Counted from the stretch's first letter, positions 9,831 to 18,386 are shown. The stretch: DNA of 64,000 nucleotides from Nocardia anaemiae NBRC 100462 (GCF_001612725.1 NZ_BDAZ01000004.1:186001-250000), one strand, 5' to 3'. A program made the numbers and translations. The notes: generated by a model not told the origin, from the letters alone.

Positions 9831-10271
9831 ACCCTGCGCCCCGCCCAGCACCGACAACGCCACCCGCACTGTGTCTTCGACCGGAATCTTCGACCGCCGT
9901 GACCCGGCCACAGACGGGCTCCCTTCCTGATCTTGTGCTCGGAGTGCGAACCGAGCAAACCCTGCCAGAAAGTTTGACGGTGAAGATGTATGCGCCGGGT
10001 AGGCGTCGAGGCTGACCGGAAGTTTGACCGACTGTTGCGGCGGGTCGATACGGCGGTTCTCCCCGCGCTCTCATCTCATTGCTGGGCCAGCGGCTGAACG
10101 CACTCGATTCGGAATCTGCGTGCATTGGAAAGCCGTGCCAGCCAACGAATCCAGACGGCCGACCAACGCCCGCGCAGCGGCAATGTAGTGCGTTCGACGA
10201 AGAACACAATCACCGGATTCAGCGGTGATGTGCCGGTAGGCTACGCGACGCGCGACCACCGGCTCAGTACG
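9831..10271. other. 440-bp region without a supported gene
   Basis: Six-frame reading gives only arginine/proline-rich shadow frames with no family features. The region holds the second copy of the 19-bp motif (9961-9979) and a related TTTGACC at about 10021. I see no RNA gene. Confidence 0.5.
9961..9979. repeat. 19-bp motif, copy 2
   Basis: CCTGCCAGAAAGTTTGACG matches 7795-7813 at 18 of 19 positions. It is intergenic and lies beyond the 3' end of the MarR gene. Confidence 0.5.
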
Positions 10272-11114
10272 TCAGCCCACGGCTGAAGCGACCGCTGTGT
10301 CGCTGATTTCGAGGAGGCGGCGGCGCGCCCTCGAATCTCCGGCTTGCGCGTGCGGACGGCTCTGTCTGGTGCCATTGAAATACTGGCCTGTTGTCTGCGA
10401 CAGGGCCGGGTCGCAGATCAGTCGGAGGGTCGCGTCCACGCCTTGCGCGATCGTGCTGATCGGCGTGACACCGGATTGCAGCACCATGGTCGTCGGCATG
10501 AGAGTGGCCGGGTGCAAGGCGTTCACGGTGACGCCGGTTCCGTCGAGTTCCGCGGCGTACTCGATCGTGGCCATGATCATCGCCAGCTTGGCGCGGCAGT
10601 AGGTGGTGTACGCGTCGTAGTCGTGTTCGGGGGTCGGGTCGTCGAGGTCGATCTCCTGCTGCCCGGCGGAGGCTACGTTCACCACTCGCGCTGGAGCAGA
10701 GGATCGCAGCAGCGGAAGCAGCCGCCGTGTCAGCAGGTACGGGGCGAGATGGTTAACCGCCCAGAGTAATTCGTTGCCGTCGGCGCTGAGCGCCCGCCGC
10801 CCGTCCGTCCGGCCGCCGGTGCCGGCATTGTTCACCAGTACATCCACTCGCGACGTGCGAGCGATGATCTCCTCGGCCAGCCGCTCCACCTCCGAGAGCC
10901 GTGACAGGTCGGCCAGCATGATCTGCGGCGTGTATCCGCTTTCGGCCGTAACCTCGGCCGCGACCGCTGCGGCCCGGTCCGGGTTGCGGCCGTGCAGGAT
11001 CAGCCGGGCACCTGCCGCGCCGAGCCGCAGTGCAAGTGCGCGACCGAGCCCGTCCGTCGCGCCGGTGATCAGCACGGTCCGATCGACCATGCGACCGGTT
11101 ATGTTGTCGCTCAT
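10272..11114 (-). CDS. short-chain dehydrogenase/reductase (SDR)
   Basis: This 280-aa classical-type SDR has the cofactor motif TGATDGLG near residue 17 and NNAG at about 95. The catalytic Ser lies in VVNVASAGQQ and the YxxxK motif appears as YCRAK. The C-terminal region (LHPATLMPTTMV) resembles retinol-dehydrogenase/WWOX-like SDRs. Substrate cannot be predicted; an NAD(P)-dependent alcohol or ketone oxidoreductase is expected. It is the last gene of a PEBP-hypothetical-SDR operon, and its ATG overlaps the preceding stop by 4 bp. Confidence 0.92.
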   Translation of the reverse strand: MSDNITGRMVDRTVLITGATDGLGRALALRLGAAGARLILHGRNPDRAAAVAAEVTAESGYTPQIMLADLSRLSEVERLAEEIIARTSRVDVLVNNAGTGGRTDGRRALSADGNELLWAVNHLAPYLLTRRLLPLLRSSAPARVVNVASAGQQEIDLDDPTPEHDYDAYTTYCRAKLAMIMATIEYAAELDGTGVTVNALHPATLMPTTMVLQSGVTPISTIAQGVDATLRLICDPALSQTTGQYFNGTRQSRPHAQAGDSRARRRLLEISDTAVASAVG

Positions 11115-11404
11115 AGCGTTTCCTTGCAGTCTCTGATCTCCGTCTTGGTCCGGATGCTGACGGACGTGGCGGTCAGGTCCAGCGTGACGTGCGTGCCGAG
11201 GGGCGTGTGCACTACACGCGGCTCACTGGTGGCCTGCATCGGTATGCCGTTCACGATGACCTCGATCCAGTCGACGATGGTTTCGCCGTCGCGCCGCGAG
11301 TGGCGAACGATCTCGACTGCGCAGGGAATCGAATCGGCCAATGGAAGTCGCGCACGACGACGGATCGGCGTCGGTGGCGAAACGGCCTCTCGAACGGGGT
11401 TCAC
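11111..11404 (-). CDS. hypothetical 97-aa protein in the PEBP-SDR operon
   Basis: GTG 11404 overlaps the stop of the PEBP gene and the TGA overlaps the start of the SDR gene, each by 4 bp. This tight coupling is the main evidence that it is real. The protein has no signal peptide or membrane helix. It contains beta-rich stretches ETIVDWIEVIVNGIPMQ and HVTLDLTATSVSIRT after a basic N-terminus. I recognise no family. It may be a small binding or accessory protein for one of its neighbours. Confidence 0.65.
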   Translation of the reverse strand: MNPVREAVSPPTPIRRRARLPLADSIPCAVEIVRHSRRDGETIVDWIEVIVNGIPMQATSEPRVVHTPLGTHVTLDLTATSVSIRTKTEIRDCKETL

Positions 11405-11934
11405 CGCAACGTCTCCGCCGTGGCGACGAGTGTGGCCCGGCCCAAGATATGGCCGGCGATGGTGAAACCGAGCATCGCCGGCGTGGAGTCGGGGGCGATG
11501 CCGATGTCGTCCACGTCCAATGCATGCACCGTGACGAAATAGCGGTGTTCGCCGTGCCCCGCAGGCGGGGCCGCGCCGATGTATCGCGGTAGCCGGGCAT
11601 CGTTCGGTAGTTGGAAGGAGCCGAGGGGCAAACCGGTGCCTGTGTCGTCCCCGGCGCCCTCGGGCAGGCTCGTGGTCGTGGCCGGGATATTGGCGACGGC
11701 CCAGTGCCAGAAGCCGGAGCCGGAGGGAGCGTCGGGGTCATACACGGTCACCGCGTAGCTCTTGGTTCCGACTGGGGCGCCGGTCCAACTCAGTTGCGGG
11801 GAAACGTCTTTGCCGCCAGGAGCACTGGCGGACCACTGCGCGGGCTGCCAGGCGGCGCCATCGCGCACCGTGGTGCTGGTGACCGTGAACGAGGGCGCCT
11901 CGGGGAGGCGGGCGAAGGGATCGTTTGCGCTCAT
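11401..11934 (-). CDS. YbhB/YbcL-family PEBP (Raf-kinase-inhibitor-like) protein
   Basis: ATG 11934 gives 177 aa, the usual size. The family motifs are clear: SPQLSWTGAP, AVTVYDPDAPSGSGFWHW with the D-P-D-A-P signature, and GEHRYFVTVHALD near the C-terminus. Bacterial YbhB proteins bind small anionic ligands, but their role is undefined. The frame stays open far upstream of the ATG on this strand; that extension is antisense to the GntR gene and lacks family similarity, so I excluded it. It is the first gene of an operon and is divergent from a GntR regulator. Confidence 0.93.
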   Translation of the reverse strand: MSANDPFARLPEAPSFTVTSTTVRDGAAWQPAQWSASAPGGKDVSPQLSWTGAPVGTKSYAVTVYDPDAPSGSGFWHWAVANIPATTTSLPEGAGDDTGTGLPLGSFQLPNDARLPRYIGAAPPAGHGEHRYFVTVHALDVDDIGIAPDSTPAMLGFTIAGHILGRATLVATAETLR

Positions 11935-11965
11935 GGTGTCGCGCCTTTCGGGTCGGACATGCAAG

Positions 11966-12009
11966 ATAGACGATACGGACAATAATCGATTATTTGTGAA
12001 ACTGTCTAT
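11966..12009. promoter_or_regulatory. nested operator between PEBP operon and GntR gene
   Basis: An AT-rich perfect palindrome AATAATCGATTATT (11981-11994) lies inside outer arms ATAGAC (11966-11971) and GTCTAT (12004-12009). It occupies the middle of the 84-bp divergent intergenic region. GntR/FCD regulators bind such dyads, so it is the likely operator for both transcripts. Confidence 0.65.
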
Positions 12010-12018
12010 GATGTGACC

Positions 12019-12747
12019 ATGAGTCGGACCGTTCAAACCCCGCCTGCACCGGAGAAGCAGATGCTTTCGGAGCAGGTCTACGCACAAGTGCGGAATGCGA
12101 TCATGCGTGGCGAGTACGCGCCCGGTGACGCGCTCAAGCCACAGGATCTGTCCAGGCACTACGGTGTGAGCTTGGCTGTCGTGCGGGAGGCGTTGGTGCG
12201 GCTGGTCGGTGAGGGTTTGGCCGAACGGCTGACCAATCGCGGCTTCACGGTCCCGGCCTTCTCCGATCACCGCTGGCAGCAGATCGGTGAGGCCCGCCGG
12301 ACCATCGAGCCGATCGTGCTGCGGATGTCGATCGAACGTGGCGATATCGCCTGGGAGGGCGACGTTCGAGCCGCCCACCACCGCCTTGTTCGCACGCCAG
12401 TGTTCACGCCGGAGGGCGGCGAGTACTACAGCGAGGAATGGGCGGAGGCCCATCGCGTATTCCATCGCACGCTGCTGCAGGGGTGCGGCAATCCTGTATT
12501 GCTGGAAACGTTCGACAGGATGTGGGTCGCAAGCGAATTGGCCCGCCGCTGGTCGGCGCACCGCGATCCCGGTCGGGACGGCATCGACGAACACCGTCGG
12601 TTGGAGCAGGCAGCGCTGGCCCGTGACCCCGACACCGCCGCCGCCACGCTGACTCGGCACCTCACCCTGACGACTGCCGCGCTGACTGATGGCACCTCCG
12701 ACGATCCTGCCAGTCGGTCCGAAGTCAGTCGAACCAAGATTCAGTGA
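12019..12747 (+). CDS. GntR-family (FCD) transcriptional regulator
   Basis: The winged helix at the N-terminus contains EQVYAQVRNAIMRGEYAPGD, LSRHYGVSLAVVREALVRLV and the wing GLAERLTNRGFTV. The C-terminal all-helical FCD effector domain includes IEPIVLRMSIERGD, AHRVFHRTLLQGCGNP and EHRRLEQAAL. ATG 12019 gives 242 aa; GTG 12013 two codons earlier is also possible. FCD-type GntR proteins bind organic acids and other small ligands. It is divergent from the PEBP-hypothetical-SDR operon with a strong palindrome between them, so local control is likely. Confidence 0.93.
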   Translation: MSRTVQTPPAPEKQMLSEQVYAQVRNAIMRGEYAPGDALKPQDLSRHYGVSLAVVREALVRLVGEGLAERLTNRGFTVPAFSDHRWQQIGEARRTIEPIVLRMSIERGDIAWEGDVRAAHHRLVRTPVFTPEGGEYYSEEWAEAHRVFHRTLLQGCGNPVLLETFDRMWVASELARRWSAHRDPGRDGIDEHRRLEQAALARDPDTAAATLTRHLTLTTAALTDGTSDDPASRSEVSRTKIQ

Positions 12748-12906
12748 GGGCGCCGACCCGATGTCGGCGATATCGGTGTTGCAGGCTTCGAAGATACGTA
12801 GCCCGAGCATTCCAAGCATGACCGCGAGCGCGAAGTCGAATCGGTTGGCCGAGTCCCGTGCCGCGGACAGCAGCACCGACGAACGCGGGATCTCGAGGCA
12901 GTCCGG
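12740..12906 (-). pseudogene. tyrosine-recombinase (integrase) fragment
   Basis: The minus strand encodes about 55 residues containing ANRFDFALAVMLGMLGLRIF and EACNTDIADIG. These resemble the start of the catalytic domain of phage-type tyrosine recombinases, where box I has the form GLRxxEA with the catalytic Arg. No start codon, core-binding domain or remaining catalytic residues are present. The fragment is squeezed between the GntR stop and the next minus-strand gene. It is a scrap of a past mobile element. Confidence 0.55.
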
Positions 12907-12908
12907 TG

Positions 12909-14300
12909 TCAGCGTTCGAGAGGACGGAGCCCGATCATCGTCCGGGCACTGGCATAGGTGTAGCGCCCCTTCCCGTGTGCGGCGAGTTGACCGGGTTCGG
13001 TGAGGGCATCGAGATCGGCGTTCACGGCGAGAAACGGGATGTCCCACGCAATGGTGCCGGTTCGCGGGTCGACCGCCCAGAGTCCGGTGTGGTCGGAAAG
13101 GACAACGGTGTGTCCGTCCCATCCCTGGATCGTGCCGAAGCGGGTGGTCTCGGTCCGCCACAGCCGGTGTCCGGTGCGTAAGTCCAGGCCGGATGTGGTG
13201 TGCGCGTAGATGTCTCGCAGTAGTGCGATGTCGCCGAGAATTGCCGCCGCGGTGCCGGTGGTGGCATTGATGTTGTATTCGTTGGTCTCCCGGGGTGCGG
13301 AAATCAGGTCGGGGCTGTGCCATATCGGGCTGCCGGTGCGGCGGTCATGGGCGCTGTCGCCGAGCAGGACGGGGATGGTTTCGTCGGTGGGGCGGTCGAT
13401 CGAAAGGGCTTGGGCGACTTCGCTATCGGTGGCGGCGATAGTGCGGCCGGTGCGGTCGAGGATGGTGGTGCCGGTGATCCTGTGACCGCGGCATTCGGTT
13501 CGGGTGTGCACGACCAATGCGCCGCTGGTTGCGCCGGTGTCGGAGCATCCGTCCTTGGTCGCGCTCCAGGTCGGCTTCCCGCTGGCGAGGTCGAACCCGG
13601 CGAGATCGATGCCGAGGGTGAATACACCCTGGCCGTGGGAGACGTCCAAGGCGTCTGCGGGCAGGTCTTCCCACGCGGTGCCCATGCTGAATTCCTGGGA
13701 CCAGTATGCATCCGGATCGGCGAGGGTTCCGGCATGGACGCGCACGTCATCGGATTCGACGTCGCCCTCGGCGACATACACGCGATCGTCGAGTGTCGCG
13801 ATGGCGAAGGGAAGCCAATCCGTCGGCGTGCGCGTGACCTCGCCGGTGGCAACGTCGTATCCGATCATTGCTTGGTCGGAAGTGAAACATACGACCTGGT
13901 CGTCGACGGGGGTTGGCCCGCAACCGCGTAGGTCCGCGGCGGGGGTCCGCCAGCGCTGTAAACCGGTGCCTGCGTCGATGCCGACCAGCACAGGATCCCG
14001 CAGGTACATGCCATCGTCCGGCACACCGACCACCGTCACCAGCGTGTCCCCCGCGTCAACGAATCCTGGTCCGCCGGTATCGAATTCGGTGCCGGCCTCA
14101 GGGTCGCGGAACTCCGCGCCCGCTCGCCCGTAGGCGGCGGCGCTTGTCGACCACGCGAGGCCCGGAGCGGAGTCCGCGGTGCCGGTGATCTTGCGCGTGC
14201 TGTCCTCGGGTTGCGAGAGGACCACCACCGCAGCGGCGCTGGTGATTACGGCCGCCGTGGCGGCAAGCACGAGGTTGCGAAGCCCGGGGATTGTTCTCAT
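12909..14300 (-). CDS. membrane-anchored PQQ-repeat (beta-propeller) protein
   Basis: ATG 14300 gives 463 aa and overlaps the stop of the upstream gene by 4 bp. Residues 8-28 form an uncleaved signal anchor (LVLAATAAVITSAAAVVVL). The rest is extracellular and built of PQQ-like blades with the recurrent pattern GxDxxTGxxxWR: LVGIDAGTGLQRWRT, IGYDVATGEVTR, FDLASGKPTWS, LDLRTGHRLWRT and AVDPRTGTIAWD. Such propellers usually mediate protein binding at the envelope and are not quinoprotein enzymes. The coupled upstream gene is also an anchored extracellular protein, so the two probably act together. Confidence 0.85.
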   Translation of the reverse strand: MRTIPGLRNLVLAATAAVITSAAAVVVLSQPEDSTRKITGTADSAPGLAWSTSAAAYGRAGAEFRDPEAGTEFDTGGPGFVDAGDTLVTVVGVPDDGMYLRDPVLVGIDAGTGLQRWRTPAADLRGCGPTPVDDQVVCFTSDQAMIGYDVATGEVTRTPTDWLPFAIATLDDRVYVAEGDVESDDVRVHAGTLADPDAYWSQEFSMGTAWEDLPADALDVSHGQGVFTLGIDLAGFDLASGKPTWSATKDGCSDTGATSGALVVHTRTECRGHRITGTTILDRTGRTIAATDSEVAQALSIDRPTDETIPVLLGDSAHDRRTGSPIWHSPDLISAPRETNEYNINATTGTAAAILGDIALLRDIYAHTTSGLDLRTGHRLWRTETTRFGTIQGWDGHTVVLSDHTGLWAVDPRTGTIAWDIPFLAVNADLDALTEPGQLAAHGKGRYTYASARTMIGLRPLER

Positions 14301-15667
14301 CGCGACACCTCGAGGCCCGGATTCAGGGCGATCTCCTCGAGTAGCGCGAACGGCAGAGGCTCGGCGGGGGCGTCGGTGGAGGTGACCTGGATCCGTGTCC
14401 CGGACTGGCGGATGACGCTGACAGTGCGGATCGTTCGCGGCGAGGGCGATGGCTCCATCAGCGTGGCACGCCATTCGCGGGTCTCGACCACCGCCCCGTC
14501 CGGCAGCCGCCGTGACTCCACATGGGTCGCGCCGTCGTTCGATGAACTATCAGGCTCCTGCGGGAGAGGCTGCCCGGTGCTGATCGCGACGCTCAACTGC
14601 GATTGCCGGCCGGGTGTGGTTACTCGAACCGCCTGGCACACCCCGCCCGTGCCCGCCGGTAGCAGCGCCCCCAGCGGCCGGTCGAGGGTCAAGCCGTCGA
14701 GCCGAATCTGTGCCAGCACCGCGTCCCATCGGCGGGCCTGGGCCTCACCGATCGCAGCGGAGGATTCCGAGCCGATATGGCAGGACTCGGGCGGGCTCGG
14801 CGTTTCGGGCGGAACAGGCGCGCTGACGCGGAGTCCGGGGGCGGTGACGAGCGCGAGGAGATCATCGTTGGTCAAGGGGACGGCTCGGGCACGGCCGGTT
14901 CCGTCCGTGGCCTCGTCGGTGGCGTTCGCGTGGGCGACCGATCCGTCGGGCAGATAACCGGTGGCGGTGCGCGAAAGGGTACGAACCCCATTCGTCTCGT
15001 ACCAGGTGTCATCGGTATCGACGATCGTGCCGTCGGGGAGGTGTCGCCTTTCGTCGAGGTTGCCGGCGACGCATGGCGGGATCGGCGTGGTGGACTTCCG
15101 AACGGTCACCGAGAGCGTGCCCGCGCGGTCGCCGCGCAGCATTGTGGCTTGCGCAGTGGTCCAACCGCCGAATCCCTTGTCCTCGGTGGGATCGCCGAGG
15201 ATCGGCTGGAACACCAGTGAGCGATCCACCGATGCGAAGGCGATCTCGACATCACCGGGGAGCGCATCCCGCAGCGCCTGCGTCATCGCGACGGCCTTGG
15301 GGCCGGAGAACCACGGATAGGACGGATTGTCGTATCCGTACGTGTCGAAATAAGCCATCCCGATCGATTGCCCTTGCTGTGGGGGCTCGACGACATCACA
15401 ACCCGGGATCTGCACCGGAAACGTAACCGGCGCAGTGACATAGGCGTACTCGGCCGGATCCGGCGGCTCTGACGTGGTGGGGGTGACCGGTGCGGTCGTC
15501 AACTCCGGCTCCGGCTCATGCAGCAGCCCGGCGATGAGAAAACCGGTCGCCACGATCGCTACGCAGGTCAGACCCACCGTCCATCGGGTGACAGCCGGGG
15601 AAGGCGCGGTCGGGTCCTTGTCATCACCGGTTTCCATGTCCTGCATTGTGTCTGCCCTTACCGACAT
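14297..15667 (-). CDS. hypothetical anchored extracellular protein
   Basis: The chosen ATG at 15667 gives 456 aa; ATG 15646 seven codons on is equally plausible. After a short acidic cytoplasmic segment, one helix (VGLTCVAIVATGFLIAGLL) anchors a large extracellular domain. That domain shows two similar halves: a rare pairing of LPDGTIVDTDDTWYETNGVRT near the middle with LPDGAVVETREWRATL near the end suggests an internal duplication. Three conserved-looking Cys (IPGCDVV, IPPCVAG, ESCHIGS) may form disulfides. No family is recognised. It is coupled to the downstream PQQ-repeat gene. Confidence 0.75.
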   Translation of the reverse strand: MSVRADTMQDMETGDDKDPTAPSPAVTRWTVGLTCVAIVATGFLIAGLLHEPEPELTTAPVTPTTSEPPDPAEYAYVTAPVTFPVQIPGCDVVEPPQQGQSIGMAYFDTYGYDNPSYPWFSGPKAVAMTQALRDALPGDVEIAFASVDRSLVFQPILGDPTEDKGFGGWTTAQATMLRGDRAGTLSVTVRKSTTPIPPCVAGNLDERRHLPDGTIVDTDDTWYETNGVRTLSRTATGYLPDGSVAHANATDEATDGTGRARAVPLTNDDLLALVTAPGLRVSAPVPPETPSPPESCHIGSESSAAIGEAQARRWDAVLAQIRLDGLTLDRPLGALLPAGTGGVCQAVRVTTPGRQSQLSVAISTGQPLPQEPDSSSNDGATHVESRRLPDGAVVETREWRATLMEPSPSPRTIRTVSVIRQSGTRIQVTSTDAPAEPLPFALLEEIALNPGLEVSR

Positions 15668-15715
15668 GCCCCACTCGCAGAGGGGCATCGGATGACAACG
15701 ATCCCAGATGACCAC

Positions 15716-16047
15716 AGCCCGTTGACCTTCGGGCGCGGCGCGTGGCCGGTTCTTTTAGCGCTCAACGCGGCAGTAGCGGACGGTTCCGATCACACGGAGC
15801 CTGGCCGACGTGAACACAGCGCTGAGGTGCTGAGAGTTGACGAGCCGACCTACTCGAGGTCGTACGGCGTGAAGTAGTTCTTCCGGTCCCAGCCCTTCCG
15901 TCTTTCGACGATCGCATTCTGTTGTGCAGGATCAGATTTGGAGTGTCGGTCCGAAGGCCGACGCACTGTTCGCGCATCGTGGGACAGTCCCCCGACTAGA
16001 CTTCGCCGTGTGCCACGCTGCCGTTCGCTGCTCCGTGCCTGCATCAC
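15716..16047. other. 330-bp region without a supported gene
   Basis: A minus frame ending at 15850 has a natural-looking C-terminal stretch (QQNAIVERRKGWDRKNYF) but no credible start or upstream domain, so it may be a gene remnant. A 61-aa plus frame from 15691 shows nothing recognisable. The region separates the exported pair from the oxidoreductase gene and must hold both promoters. Confidence 0.4.
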
Positions 16048-17001
16048 ATGAGAGCCGTTGTGTATGACCGCTACGGCGGTCCCGAGATGCTGTCGATCGC
16101 GGAAATCCCGGTGCCTTCCCCTGGGCCGAAACAGGTGCTCGTTCAGGTGCACGCGACGTCGATCAACCTCTCCGATTGGGAGACGCTGCTGGGGACGCCG
16201 CTGTATTCGCGCATCGGCGGGCTCCGGGCACCCAGACGCCCGGTTCTCGGATCCGATATCGCTGGACGGGTCGAGGCCGTCGGCTCCCAGGTCACTCTGT
16301 TCGCACCGGGTGACGAGGTCTACGGCGACAATCTCACGCTCAAAGGCGGTTTCGCGGAATATGCCGTAGCTCCCGAATCAGCGCTGGCCCGCAAACCGGC
16401 GTCGCTGAGCTTCACCGAGGCATCGACCCTGCCGCAGGCGGGGGCGATCGCACTGCACGGCACAGCCGATATCACCGCCGGTATGTCGGTGTTGATCAAC
16501 GGTGCGGGCGGGGGCTCGGGAGCGTTCGCGATCCAGTTGGCCAAGAGCGCGGGAGCGCATGTGACCGGGGTGGACAACGCAGCCAAACTGGCGTTCATGC
16601 GCACGCTCGGTGCCGACGAGGTCATCGACTATCGCACCGAGGACTTCACCCGGACCGGACCGTACGACCGGGTATTGGACCTCGTCGCCCACCGATCGGT
16701 CTTCGCCTATCGCAGGTCGATCGCACGCGGCGGCCGGTACCGCTGCGTCGGCGGCACCACCCGCGCGTTGCTGCGGATGACGACGGTCGGAGTGGTCGCC
16801 GGAATGGTGACCGGCCGCAGGCTCGGGGTCCTCGCGGTGAAGGAAGGGCCCGCGCACTTCACACCCCTCGCGGAGTCGTGTGTCGCGGGCCGGATCGATA
16901 TCCACATCGACCGCAGTTTCCCTCTCGACGAGACGGCGGCCGCGCTGGCCCATGTCGGTGCGGGGCGTGCCCTCGGCAAAGTGGTGGTCGAGATCCGCTA
17001 A
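16048..17001 (+). CDS. zinc-independent medium-chain NAD(P)-dependent oxidoreductase
   Basis: This 317-aa protein fits the quinone-oxidoreductase/zeta-crystallin branch of medium-chain dehydrogenases. The GroES-like N-terminal half contains YGGPEMLSIAEIPVP and GSDIAGRVEAVG. The Rossmann half has INGAGGGSGAFAIQLAKSAG and ADEVIDYRTEDF. Zinc-ligand cysteines are absent. NADPH-dependent reduction of quinones or enones is the family role, with the substrate unknown. It stands alone between the exported pair and dinB, and is followed by about 80 bp whose last in-frame residues (QLETAIRNLGLTV) look like a scrap of another gene. Confidence 0.9.
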   Translation: MRAVVYDRYGGPEMLSIAEIPVPSPGPKQVLVQVHATSINLSDWETLLGTPLYSRIGGLRAPRRPVLGSDIAGRVEAVGSQVTLFAPGDEVYGDNLTLKGGFAEYAVAPESALARKPASLSFTEASTLPQAGAIALHGTADITAGMSVLINGAGGGSGAFAIQLAKSAGAHVTGVDNAAKLAFMRTLGADEVIDYRTEDFTRTGPYDRVLDLVAHRSVFAYRRSIARGGRYRCVGGTTRALLRMTTVGVVAGMVTGRRLGVLAVKEGPAHFTPLAESCVAGRIDIHIDRSFPLDETAAALAHVGAGRALGKVVVEIR

Positions 17002-17125
17002 TCGGCATGATGGCGCATTGAAGCGGTACCGCCAGGAGCGCGCAGCTAATGCGAAGCAACTCGAAACGGCCATCCGCAACCTGGGCTTGACGGTATAGGA
17101 CCATCGCGGTAGAGGGCGATCTATG

Positions 17126-17139
17126 CGAACATATGTTCG
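17126..17139. promoter_or_regulatory. SOS box (LexA operator) at the dinB start
   Basis: CGAAC-ATAT-GTTCG is a perfect match to the actinobacterial LexA consensus core CGAAC-N4-GTTCG. It overlaps the ATG at 17133, so LexA bound here would block transcription at the gene start. Confidence 0.8.
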
Positions 17140-18386
17140 TGTCCGATTCCGTCCGCTCATCGATCGCGCCGCGTCCTCGACGGCCGCGAATCGAGGCGCG
17201 GGCCGAGGCGTCGATCCTGCATGCGGATCTCGACTCGTTCTATGCCTCGGTGGAGCAGCGCGATAATCCGCGGTTGCGCGGGCGGCCGGTGATCGTCGGC
17301 GGTGGGGTTGTGCTGGCGGCCAGCTATGAGGCGAAGGCATTCGGGGTGCGCACGCCGATGAATGGTGGTGCGGCGCTGCGGCTTTGCCCGCACGCGATTG
17401 TGGTGCCGCCGCGCATGTCGGCCTATGCCGAGGCGAGTAGGGCCGTGTTCGAGGTTTTCCACGACACCACACCGGTGGTCGAGGGCATTTCGATCGATGA
17501 GGCGTTTCTCGATGTGGGCGGGCTGCGGCGGATCGCCGGCGAACCCGTCCAGATCGGGCGGCGGTTGCGTGATGCGGTGCGCGAGCAGGTCGGGCTGCCG
17601 ATTTCGGTCGGTATAGCGCGGACGAAATTCCTGGCCAAGGTGGCGAGCGCGGTGGCCAAACCCGATGGTCTGCGCCTGGTGCCGCCCGAACTCGAACTCG
17701 ATTTCCTGCATCCGCTGCCGGTCGAACGACTGTGGGGCGTCGGCGAGGTCACCTCGCGCACGTTGCACGAACACGGCATCACCCGCATCGGTCAACTCGC
17801 CGAACTCGGCGAATCACCGTTGCGCGCCATCCTCGGATCCGCCGCGGCCCGGCACCTGTACGCACTGTCCTGGGCGCGCGACCCGCGCCGCGTCGAAACC
17901 GGCGTCCGCCGCCGGTCCATCGGCGCACAACGCGCACTCGGTCGTCGGCACCGACCACCCGACGAGATCGAGGCCTACCTGCACGGCCTCACCGACCGCC
18001 TCGGCCGTCGGTTGCGCGCGGCCGAGCGGGTGACCCGAACCGTGGTGCTGCGCATGCGTTTCGACGATTTCACCCGCGCCACCCGCTCGCACACCCTGCC
18101 CGAGGCCACCGACCACACCGAGACCATCCTCTACGCCGCGCGCATCTTGCTCGGCACCGCGATGCCGATGATCCAGGAGCGCGGTCTCACCCTGATCGGG
18201 CTGGCACTGACCAATCTCGAGAATGCCGACGCCGTCCAGCTCACGCTGCCATTGGAACCCCGCGCCAGCAACACCCTCGACGCCACCCTCGACGACCTGC
18301 GCCGCCGCTTCGGCTCCTCCGCCGTCACCCGCGCCGCCCTCCTCGGCCGCGGCGAAGGCCTCTCGGTCCCGCTGCTCCCGGACTGA
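17133..18386 (+). CDS. dinB: DNA polymerase IV (Y-family translesion polymerase)
   Basis: This Y-family polymerase has up to 417 aa. Palm catalytic acids lie in LHADLDSFYASVEQR (about residue 33) and SIDEAFLDVGG (about 120). The fingers motif is AASYEAKAFGV. The thumb helix-hairpin-helix contains LWGVGEVTSRTLHEHGI and the little-finger domain spans roughly residues 245-350. The C-terminus (VQLTLPLE) resembles a beta-clamp-binding peptide. ATG 17133 and GTG 17139 are in frame. Because the SOS box covers the ATG, the GTG start on a short or leaderless transcript is plausible. The enzyme bypasses DNA lesions at the cost of mutations. Confidence 0.95.
   Translation: MFVSDSVRSSIAPRPRRPRIEARAEASILHADLDSFYASVEQRDNPRLRGRPVIVGGGVVLAASYEAKAFGVRTPMNGGAALRLCPHAIVVPPRMSAYAEASRAVFEVFHDTTPVVEGISIDEAFLDVGGLRRIAGEPVQIGRRLRDAVREQVGLPISVGIARTKFLAKVASAVAKPDGLRLVPPELELDFLHPLPVERLWGVGEVTSRTLHEHGITRIGQLAELGESPLRAILGSAAARHLYALSWARDPRRVETGVRRRSIGAQRALGRRHRPPDEIEAYLHGLTDRLGRRLRAAERVTRTVVLRMRFDDFTRATRSHTLPEATDHTETILYAARILLGTAMPMIQERGLTLIGLALTNLENADAVQLTLPLEPRASNTLDATLDDLRRRFGSSAVTRAALLGRGEGLSVPLLPD

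Noticed and set aside
11935..13323. A 640-aa open minus frame running through the PEBP gene and far upstream
   Set aside because: Only the last 177 residues match PEBP. The rest is antisense to the GntR and beta-propeller genes, apart from the short integrase-like scrap listed separately.
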